Below, piece by piece: positions 37,067-43,625 of a stretch of DNA of 64,000 bases. The notes under the pieces are model-generated. The model was not told where the DNA came from. It was given only the letters and a program-made list of their open reading frames with translations, and made no database searches. The position numbers and the translations under genes are program-made. The DNA is from Pyxidicoccus xibeiensis (GTDB lineage: Bacteria; Myxococcota; Myxococcia; Myxococcales; Myxococcaceae), in the NCBI RefSeq assembly GCF_024198175.1, contig NZ_JAJVKV010000011.1, positions 62,001 to 126,000 of the forward strand, written 5' to 3'. Every line of letters begins with the position of its first letter. Position 1 is the stretch's first letter.

Positions 37067-38482
37067 ATGTCCCTCCTTCGACACGAGTGGCGCCTGCTCC
37101 GCGCGGACCGGATGCTGGCCCTGACGACCACGTTCCTGCTCCTCCTCGTCGCGCTGGGCCTCTTCAACGGCTGGCGCTTCACGCGCACGCTCCAGGCACA
37201 CCAGCAGTCCCTCATCGCCCAGGAGACGGAGCGGCGCGCACAGCTCGCGCTCCAGGCGGAGGAGCTGCGCCAGGGGAAGGGCCAGGAGGTGCCCGCCTGG
37301 AAGAGCCCGGCGATGCCGGTGCCCGTGGGCAGCCGGCTCGTCCAGCCCCAGGCGCTGCTGCCGCCCGGCCCGCTGGGCGCCCTGGTCATCGGCCAGCTGG
37401 ACCTGCTGCCCACCGTGTACCAGGTCTCCCTCCAGGGCCGCGTCACCGACTTCGCGCGAGACACGCTGGAGCACCCCACGCACCTGGCCACCGGGCCGCT
37501 GGACCTGGCCTTCGTGCTGCTCTACCTCCTGCCGCTGTTCGCGCTCGCGCTGTCGTTCGACCTGGTGTCGCGCGAGCGCGAGGACGGCACGCTGCGGCTC
37601 GTGCTGGTGCAGGCCGCGGGCCTGCGCGGCTGGGCGCTGCGGCGGCTGGCGGTGCGCGCGGGCGTGCTCCTGGGGCTGTGTGTGCTCGCGGGCCTCGCCG
37701 GCCACGTGCTCACGGGTGGGCCAGGAGGAACGGGGAGGCTGCTGGGGTGGGTGGTGCTCGTCGTGGCGTATGGCGCCTTCTGGTTCGCGCTGGCGCTGGC
37801 GGTGAATGCGCTCGGGCTCGGCTCGTCCACCAACGCCCTGGTGCTGCTGGGCGCGTGGGTGCTCCTGGTGGTGGTGGTGCCGGCGGTGGCGCAGCTGGGC
37901 GTGAGCCGCATGTATCCGGTGCCATCGCGCGTGGCCCTCGTGGGTGCGACGCGCACGGCCTCGCTGGAGGCCGAGAAGCGCGGCAGTGAGGTGCTGTCGG
38001 CCTATCTCCAGGACCACCCGGAGCTGGCCCCGGAAGGCACCCGGACCGAGGGCTACTGGCCCACCGCCCTGGCCGTCCAGGACGAGGCGGCCCGGGCGAC
38101 CGCGCCCGTCGTGGCCGCGTTCCAGGCGCAGCTCGCGCGACAGCAGGCCACGCTCGGCGTGCTGCGCTTCGCCTCCCCTGCCCTGGCCTTCCAGCAGGCG
38201 CTCCAGGACGTGGCGGGCACCGGCAGCCGCCGGCACGAGCATTTCCTGGCGCAGGTGGACCGCTTCCACACCGCCTGGCGCGAGGCCCTGCTGCCGCGCG
38301 TCTTCGCCGCCAGTCCCCTGGGGGCCGCGGAGCACCGGGCGCTGCCGCGCTTCGCCTATGAGGAACAGCCCGGGAGCGACGTGGTGGCCCAGGTCGCACT
38401 CGGACTGCTCGCGCTCCTGCTGCCCACGCTCCTGGCCCTGGGCCTGGGGTTATCGTGGCTGGGCCGCCCCCGCATCTCCTGA
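37067..38482 (+). CDS. ABC permease with DUF3526-like insert (subunit 2)
   Basis: A 471-residue paralog of the preceding permease: one N-terminal span, a loop of about 120 residues, a cluster of spans (with DLVSREREDGTLRLVLVQAA as the ATPase-contact loop), a second soluble domain of about 170 residues, and a final span. The pair most likely arose by gene duplication. It is the last gene of the operon; a 16-bp perfect palindrome follows in the gap to the convergent DUF2378 gene. Confidence 0.82.
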   Translation: MSLLRHEWRLLRADRMLALTTTFLLLLVALGLFNGWRFTRTLQAHQQSLIAQETERRAQLALQAEELRQGKGQEVPAWKSPAMPVPVGSRLVQPQALLPPGPLGALVIGQLDLLPTVYQVSLQGRVTDFARDTLEHPTHLATGPLDLAFVLLYLLPLFALALSFDLVSREREDGTLRLVLVQAAGLRGWALRRLAVRAGVLLGLCVLAGLAGHVLTGGPGGTGRLLGWVVLVVAYGAFWFALALAVNALGLGSSTNALVLLGAWVLLVVVVPAVAQLGVSRMYPVPSRVALVGATRTASLEAEKRGSEVLSAYLQDHPELAPEGTRTEGYWPTALAVQDEAARATAPVVAAFQAQLARQQATLGVLRFASPALAFQQALQDVAGTGSRRHEHFLAQVDRFHTAWREALLPRVFAASPLGAAEHRALPRFAYEEQPGSDVVAQVALGLLALLLPTLLALGLGLSWLGRPRIS

Positions 38483-38548
38483 GCTCCCAGGACATGGGGG
38501 CTGGAGGAACCCTGCAAGGCGCTCCACCCCCGGGGCGAGGACGTACTC

Positions 38549-38564
38549 CCGCCAGCGCTGGCGG
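38549..38564. repeat. perfect 16-bp palindrome between convergent genes
   Basis: CCGCCAGCGCTGGCGG reads the same on both strands. It lies 66 bp after the permease stop and 7 bp before the DUF2378 stop. As a hairpin it could help terminate either transcript, though no T-tract follows; such sequences may also be dispersed elements. Confidence 0.45.
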
Positions 38565-38571
38565 ACGGCGC

Positions 38572-39120
38572 TCACGTCCACTGGATGCGATAGGTGCAGG
38601 CGCTGCCATCCTGCCGGACGATGGCCACGCGGCCATCCTTCGCTCCGGCGACACGTAGCGCCTGGAGCATGATGCCGCCGAAGTAGCGGGGCACGCCGCT
38701 CGTCTCGTTGATGCTCATCTCGAAGGTGTTGCCCTCGAGGTGGTTCAGCTTCGTCTCCAGGTAGTTCGTCGCCGAGCGGAAGTTGTGCGTCGTGCGCTCC
38801 AGCATCCGCTTCGGCCCGAGCAGCCGCACGGTGGCCATCACCGCCTTGCCCATCAGCGTCTTCTCGTAGCCCGTCACCAGCGACTCCCCCACCTTCTGCA
38901 GCGCCTCGTCGGCCGACAGGCTCGGGAAGACCTCCTCCGCCGCGATGCGCACCCAGCTATGGAATTGCGCCTCGGGATACGCGGGAGCGAAGGCCCGCCC
39001 CAAATCCAACCCCGCGGCCTTGAGCCGCTCCTTCGCGGAGCCAGTCAGCTTGTCCGACAGGGCCTGGACGAACAGCCCCTCCACCGTGTGTGCGAATACG
39101 ACCTTCTGCTCTTCAGCCAT
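38572..39120 (-). CDS. DUF2378 family protein (second paralog)
   Basis: A 182-residue protein, the normal length for TIGR02265/DUF2378. I use ATG 39120 (MAEEQKVVFAHTVEGLFVQA); the frame is open further upstream but that part looks unrelated. Family-like blocks are ERTTHNFRSATNYLETKL, NTFEMSINETSGVPRYFGG and the final strand DGSACTYRIQW. Function unknown. It and the one at 11.5 kb share the general plan but little obvious sequence identity. Its promoter region (39121-39260) is unusually AT-rich for this genome. Confidence 0.82.
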   Translation of the reverse strand: MAEEQKVVFAHTVEGLFVQALSDKLTGSAKERLKAAGLDLGRAFAPAYPEAQFHSWVRIAAEEVFPSLSADEALQKVGESLVTGYEKTLMGKAVMATVRLLGPKRMLERTTHNFRSATNYLETKLNHLEGNTFEMSINETSGVPRYFGGIMLQALRVAGAKDGRVAIVRQDGSACTYRIQWT

Positions 39121-39358
39121 GGAGATGTCTCGAGGAACGCAGCGCCGCCGAAGCAGTCTGACTGTAAAATATCCACTACATCGTAAATCTCTGTCATGAC
39201 TGAGGGAATCAGCGCCGCGTGAGGGCGTCCCACACGGGCTGTGCAGCGTCCCCCTCCCCCGAGGGCAGGCTGGAAGAGCCTGGACTGTCACCAAGAAAAC
39301 ACGATTTACTAGTTATTGACTCTCCGTGTTTGCTGATGCTACCCATTGTAAATCCGCG

Positions 39359-39372
39359 ACCGACCGGTAGGT
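39359..39372. promoter_or_regulatory. candidate TetR-type operator
   Basis: ACCGACCGGTAGGT is an almost perfect inverted repeat, very similar to typical TetR-family operators. It lies 38 bp before the start of the TetR gene, so autoregulation is likely. A TTGACT at 39316-39321 could be a -35 box upstream of it. Confidence 0.65.
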
Positions 39373-39409
39373 AGGCGAACAGGTCGGCTGCGGCACGGGG
39401 AGGTGCCAC

Positions 39410-40087
39410 ATGACCCACATGGAGCGCAGTCCGGACGAGCGTGGGCGTTACCGCGCCATCCTGGAGACGGCGGCGAGGCTCATCTGCGACCGGGGCTATG
39501 AGGGCACGTCGATGCAGGAGATTGCCGACGCGTGCCGGCTGACGAAGGCGGGGCTCTACCACCACATCCAGAACAAGGAGCAGCTGCTCTTCGCCATCAT
39601 GAAGTACGGGATGGACGTGTTCGACGAGCAGATCATGGACCGGGTGCGGGGCATCGCGGATCCGGTGGAGCGGCTGCGCGCGTGCATGCGCCACAACATC
39701 CACCTGGTGACGCGGGGGTGCAGCAAGGAGGTCATCATCATCCTCCACGAGCAGAACACGCTCACCGGCGAGGCCCGCGCGTTCGTCGACCAGCGCAAGA
39801 AGACCTACGTGCGGTTCCTGGAGGAGTCGTTCACCGAGGCCATGCAACAGGGCCGCATGCGCGCGGTGGACCCCACGGTGACGGCCTTCTCGTTCCTGGG
39901 GATGGTCCTCTGGCTCTACAAGTGGTTCAAGCCCGACGGGCGGCTGACGGACGACCAGGTCGCCGACGGGATGGTGGATTTGTTCTTCCAGGGGCTCGTC
40001 ATGACCCCGGGTGCCGCGGCCGCTCCGGCGGCTCCCGCCCCGGCTCCGCTGCGAAGGGTGCCTCGCGCGGCCGACAGCGCGGAATGA
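39410..40087 (+). CDS. TetR family transcriptional regulator
   Basis: A 225-residue regulator. The helix-turn-helix is at about residues 30-60 (TSMQEIADACRLTKAGLYHH), followed by an all-helical ligand domain of the FadR/KstR2-like kind (VIIILHEQNTLTGEARAFV) and an Ala/Pro-rich tail. An ATG three codons later is an alternative start. The gene has a candidate operator just upstream. Family members of this subgroup often respond to fatty acids or acyl-CoA, but no ligand can be read here. The DoxX-like gene begins 160 bp downstream and could be one target. Confidence 0.88.
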   Translation: MTHMERSPDERGRYRAILETAARLICDRGYEGTSMQEIADACRLTKAGLYHHIQNKEQLLFAIMKYGMDVFDEQIMDRVRGIADPVERLRACMRHNIHLVTRGCSKEVIIILHEQNTLTGEARAFVDQRKKTYVRFLEESFTEAMQQGRMRAVDPTVTAFSFLGMVLWLYKWFKPDGRLTDDQVADGMVDLFFQGLVMTPGAAAAPAAPAPAPLRRVPRAADSAE

Positions 40088-40247
40088 GCGTGACGACAGA
40101 TTGAGGGCGCGGGCGCGGACGGCCACTCGGGCACGACTGCGTCCGGAGCCCAGGCTTTGCGATTTGCTCCCGGCCGCCAGGCCATGGGTGTGGATTGCCA
40201 ACGGTGTCTGGAATTGCAGCTCAACCCCCAGACGACAAGGAGACGTC

Positions 40248-40769
40248 ATGAACTCCTTCGATTCTCCGCAGCAGTTGTTGGAATCCCCCTGGCGATTCGC
40301 ATTGCGAATGTTCGCGGGGGTGGTGTTCATCTTGCTTGGTCAGGTGAAGTTCTTCGGCTCCATCCACCTGGGGACGGATGCCGTCGTCCTCCCCCAGGGG
40401 CCAGAGGGCTTCGCGCTCTACCTCTCCGCCGTGGGAGTCCCCTTCCCACTCTTCAACGCCTATATGGTCTGCTGGGTCGAGATGGTCTGCGGCGCGTTCC
40501 TGATGTTGAGCGCGCTGTTTCCCGCGCACTATTCGACCCCGCTCACCCGGCTGACAGCCTTTCCCCTGATGATGGACATGGTGGTGGCCTTCCTCACGGT
40601 GGGCCTGCGCAACGCGCTCGGCCACCCGGTGCGGATGAATGACATTGCAGTGACGGCCCAGGCCTGGCGGCTGCCACTGGAGGTCGTGCTGCTGATTGCC
40701 ACTGCCTATCTGCTGCTGAAGCCCCTGCCACAGGGAGGCGCCCAGCCCGCGGCACTGGCGAGGTCCTGA
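40248..40769 (+). CDS. DoxX-like membrane protein
   Basis: A 173-residue protein with about four hydrophobic spans; ATG 40248 follows AAGGAG. The first span (FALRMFAGVVFILLGQVKFF), a short conserved loop, then spans with FNAYMVCWVEMVCGAFLMLS resemble DoxX/SURF4-like small membrane proteins. The exact role is unknown; related proteins are tied to redox or stress responses. A GC hairpin follows the gene. Confidence 0.7.
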   Translation: MNSFDSPQQLLESPWRFALRMFAGVVFILLGQVKFFGSIHLGTDAVVLPQGPEGFALYLSAVGVPFPLFNAYMVCWVEMVCGAFLMLSALFPAHYSTPLTRLTAFPLMMDMVVAFLTVGLRNALGHPVRMNDIAVTAQAWRLPLEVVLLIATAYLLLKPLPQGGAQPAALARS

Positions 40770-40786
40770 CCTGCGCCATCCACGGA

Positions 40787-40818
40787 GGCCGGGGCGGAGC
40801 CCGCACTCCGCCCTGGCC
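40787..40818 (+). terminator. hairpin after the DoxX-like gene
   Basis: A 13-bp stem (40787-40799 and 40806-40818, one G-T pair) with a 6-base loop, 18 bp past the stop codon. No T-tract follows, so it is only a probable terminator. Confidence 0.5.
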
Positions 40819-40919
40819 CGCGGCCGGTGCGCAGTCACTTCATGCATTCAGCGCGCCGTGCTTCGCTCGCGCGGGTAGAGTCGCAGCCGCCTTGGTCCCG
40901 ATGAAGAGGAGCCCGAAGC

Positions 40920-41495
40920 GTGCCTCGTGCGATTGATGCCATCGAAGCCCTGAAGGAGCGTCTCGAGCGCGAGAAGGGGCTTCCCCTCCAGGCGGTGCGG
41001 TTGACGCCTGTCGATGCGAAGGAGCTTCGCATCCTGGAGAGCGCCCTGGGCACGGTGCTGCCCGAGTCGTACATCCAGTTCATCACCCGGCACGGGTTGT
41101 TCTCGGCGACGGGTGCGCATGGCGGCGAGCTCGCGAGGATGCTGAGCCCCACGGAGGTGCTCGAGTGGCACGCGTGGCAGAAGGAGTTCATGGAGGGTGG
41201 CTCGTTCGGAGACGACGACGAGGACCTCGAAGCCGCCCGCCGCGAGGCGCAGGTGCGGGCGAGACTCGTTCCCTTCCAGTACGTCTCCCGCTCCGTGAGC
41301 GACTTCTACTGCTTCGACCTGGGGCTCCGCCGTGCCGAGGGGCTGCTCATCCTCCAGGCGTACCATGACGACTTCGACCTCGCGCCCTGGCTGCTGGCCG
41401 AGTCCCCCGACGTCTCCGCCTGCACCTTCGACTTCGACGAGCACCTGACCTGGGTGCTCCGGGAGTGCCTGAACGAAGGGAAGTGGGGGCGATAG
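40920..41495 (+). CDS. SMI1/KNR4 family protein
   Basis: A 191-residue protein with a GTG start preceded by GAGGAG. The LRILESALGTVLPESYIQFI segment followed by HGLFSATG matches the SUKH/SMI1-KNR4 fold, and the C-terminal ends in an acidic segment (DDDEDLEAARREAQVRARL and after). SUKH proteins are often immunity proteins of contact-dependent or polymorphic toxins. No toxin is adjacent on the same strand, so its partner, if any, is elsewhere; it could also be a solitary immunity gene. Confidence 0.75.
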   Translation: MPRAIDAIEALKERLEREKGLPLQAVRLTPVDAKELRILESALGTVLPESYIQFITRHGLFSATGAHGGELARMLSPTEVLEWHAWQKEFMEGGSFGDDDEDLEAARREAQVRARLVPFQYVSRSVSDFYCFDLGLRRAEGLLILQAYHDDFDLAPWLLAESPDVSACTFDFDEHLTWVLRECLNEGKWGR

Positions 41496-41613
41496 CCTTG
41501 GCCGGGTGACAGAACTCTCGAATGGAGGAGGTCCTTCCCTGGGCCTCGGCGGGTTTCGCGCAACTTCCGGACGCCTCCCGGGTTCATAGGGGAATTTCCC
41601 GGAGGAATCGCGC

Positions 41614-42651
41614 ATGAAGCAGCACGGAAGGAAGACCCTCATCTCTGCGTACGGGCTGCTGGCCCTGGGCGTCATCGGCTGTGGAACCGGCGAGGACGCC
41701 CTCGAACCCAGCGCGGAGGCGCCCCCGGGCACCTCCCATGCCGCCCTCACCGTGTACGAACAGGCCGCGGTGGACACGGCGAACACCTCGGCGAGCTGCA
41801 CGCCGCTCGGGAACTTCTACTGGGAGATTGGCAATGGAGCGGGGCCGCTCTACGGCCTCTCGCGCGGCAGCGACGTGTCGGCCACGACGGTGATGCGCAT
41901 CGCCTCCGCGAGCAAGTGGCTGTACGCGGGGGCCTACGTGCAATCCAGGGGGTACGCGAACCTCACCCCGGACGAGAAGAAGCGGCTCAACTTCACCAGC
42001 GGCTACCTCGACGAGAACACCACCTTGTGCAAGGACGCCGGGACCACGGTCTCGGATTGCTACGGACCCTCCCACAAGAACGTGACCTACCGCCCGCTCC
42101 AGAATGGCCGGTATTTCTACGACGGGGGCCACATGCAGAAGCTGGCCCTCGACGACATCGGTGCGAGGAAGGGCACGGGGGTGCTGAGCGTCATGGACTG
42201 GGTCAACGCCCGGCTGGGCACCACCCTGCCGGAGTCCGACAGCGACGTCGCTCCGGCCGGCGGCTTCTCGGGCAGCGCGGCGCAGTACCGCGTCTTCCTG
42301 ACGAAGCTCATCAACAACCAGTACGAGCTGTCCTCCAAGCTGACCGTGGACTCCGTTCCCGCCTGGCAGGGTGGCCCCAACGTGTCCTTCACGCCGTGGT
42401 CGGGGCCGGGCCAGGCGTATTACGGACTCGGGCACTGGATTGAAGGAGAGACGGTCAACGGCGTGTGGGCCGTGACGGGCCACTCCTCGCCGGGAGCGTT
42501 CGGCTTCTATCCCTGGGTGAACGCCGCCAGGAACCGGTACATGCTCCTGGCTCGCAGCCGCCAGCTCGGCGGGGATGAGGAGGGCGAGAAGTCACGCGCC
42601 TGTGCCCAGACCATTCGCAAGGCCTACGAGCTGGGCGTGCCGCAGCCGTAA
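41614..42651 (+). CDS. serine hydrolase lipoprotein (beta-lactamase/transpeptidase fold)
   Basis: A 345-residue lipoprotein (signal peptide ending GVIGC). The SxxK motif of the penicillin-binding/CubicO superfamily is SASK at Ser98-Lys101 in VMRIASASKWLYAGAYV, and a second conserved part near the C-terminus reads WAVTGHSSPGAFGFYPWV, in the region that carries KTG/HxG in relatives. The role could be peptidase, esterase or beta-lactamase-like; antibiotic resistance should not be assumed. It stands alone, between the SMI1 gene and a broken NmrA-like gene. Confidence 0.7.
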   Translation: MKQHGRKTLISAYGLLALGVIGCGTGEDALEPSAEAPPGTSHAALTVYEQAAVDTANTSASCTPLGNFYWEIGNGAGPLYGLSRGSDVSATTVMRIASASKWLYAGAYVQSRGYANLTPDEKKRLNFTSGYLDENTTLCKDAGTTVSDCYGPSHKNVTYRPLQNGRYFYDGGHMQKLALDDIGARKGTGVLSVMDWVNARLGTTLPESDSDVAPAGGFSGSAAQYRVFLTKLINNQYELSSKLTVDSVPAWQGGPNVSFTPWSGPGQAYYGLGHWIEGETVNGVWAVTGHSSPGAFGFYPWVNAARNRYMLLARSRQLGGDEEGEKSRACAQTIRKAYELGVPQP

Positions 42652-42701
42652 TCCACGGAGGCCTTGCTGCTGGCAGGCAGCGCTGCAACTGCAGGGGCGG
42701 T

Positions 42702-43072
42702 TCAGGTCCCGGAGACGAAGGGCATCATCACCCGAGCGACCCGCGCCGGCAGCGAGGTGAAGAGCACGGGGCGGCCTCGCACCTGCCCCAGCAGGTCCGC
42801 CACCTCCGACAGGCTGTGGGCCCGCGGCCCGGCATCTCCCAGGGAGAAGAACGCACGTGAGCCCCCACGAGGGCAGGACGCAGGGACTCGGGCCGGCGCA
42901 GGTCCCCTGCGAACAGCTCCGCCCCGGCTGACGCGAGCGGCTGTGCCCGTGACGCGTCGCGTACCAGCACCCGGACACGCTGCCCCTCCGCGAGCAGTCC
43001 GCGCGCCACCGCCGCGCCCACCCGCCCCGTCGCACCCAACACCAGGAGGGACGCCTCCGCCGTCGTCTGCAT
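42702..43072 (-). pseudogene. broken NmrA-like NAD(P)-binding oxidoreductase
   Basis: The first frame (from 43072) encodes a clear atypical-SDR N-terminus, LLVLGATGRVGAAVARGLL and then VRVLVRDASRAQ and AELFAGDLRR, up to about residue 70. It then runs into unrelated sequence. The matching C-terminal piece, SLSEVADLLGQVRGRPVLFT followed by PARVARVMMPFV, is in another frame ending at 42702. About 100 residues expected in between are missing, so the gene has suffered a large internal deletion plus frame change. It is not likely to make an active enzyme. Confidence 0.75.
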
Positions 43073-43436
43073 TCCGTGCTCCCCCTGCCCGCGAATGAAT
43101 GGCGGTCAGGAGGCAATTGTAGAGCAACGGTGTTCTCGACGCGGTGCGCCCCGCGACGCACCGTCCCAGAAGCTCCGTCCTGCCCCAGGTATGACTGGCA
43201 TGGAAATGTCGTCAGGCCGTGAGACGACACACAGGCAGACGGTTCAATCCGTACATATACGGTATTTTGTGGTTCATTGATTTGCAGAGATGCAGTCACT
43301 ATCATCGACACCGTGCTGCAGGTCTGATGCATCCGGGCAGCGTGGACTCAGGAAGCGCGAGCAGTTCGGTCCGTGTTCGCCCTGAAGTGTTCATTCCTTC
43401 AGCACGTTCGTCAAACCCGAGCCTGAGGAGCGCGTT
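43073..43436. promoter_or_regulatory. AT-rich region upstream of the lanthipeptide operon
   Basis: A 364-bp gap. A 7-bp GC hairpin (CGGTGCG at 43142-43148, CGCACCG at 43157-43163) comes first, possibly a terminator. At 43249-43262 lies CCGTACATATACGG, arms of five around CATA, in an AT-rich patch (43245-43275) that also holds TATACGGTATTTTG. This is the most likely promoter or operator area for the lanthipeptide genes. No second precursor gene was found in it. Confidence 0.45.
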
Positions 43437-43622
43437 ATGGACAATGTTCAGGGAATCGATCTCGTTGAACAGTGGCGCAACGATGCTGGCATGGACAACC
43501 CCGCCGGCCCGCTGTTCATCGGTGGCGAGTTCACCGAGGCGGACATCATCTGTGAGACCGGCACCATCAGCGGGCGCTGTGGTACGGCCTGCACGGGCTC
43601 GCGGACCCTCGACTGCTGCTGA
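43437..43622 (+). CDS. lanA: class II lanthipeptide precursor peptide
   Basis: A 61-residue peptide; ATG 43437 follows GAGGAG. Leader: residues 1-30, acidic and ending in LFIGG, a double-glycine cleavage site for class II lanthipeptides. Predicted core: residues 31-61, with 8 Ser/Thr (Thr33, Thr41, Thr43, Ser45, Thr50, Thr53, Ser55, Thr57) and 5 Cys (39, 48, 52, 60, 61), which could give up to five thioether rings. The C-terminus CTGSRTLDCC faintly recalls the ring region of mersacidin-type lantibiotics, with Asp where Glu is usual. It is three bases upstream of the LanM start, so the pairing is certain from context, though the product is not one I recognise. Confidence 0.85.
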   Translation: MDNVQGIDLVEQWRNDAGMDNPAGPLFIGGEFTEADIICETGTISGRCGTACTGSRTLDCC

Positions 43623-43625
43623 CCC

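Noticed and set aside
34906..38482. Lantibiotic immunity transporter (LanFEG) for the downstream cluster
   Set aside because: The permeases are of the DUF3526 kind and lie 5 kb away behind unrelated genes, so the link is too weak.
43073..43436. A second lanthipeptide precursor upstream of the first
   Set aside because: Short open frames here have no leader-like acidic part, no GG site and no Ser/Thr/Cys-rich tail.
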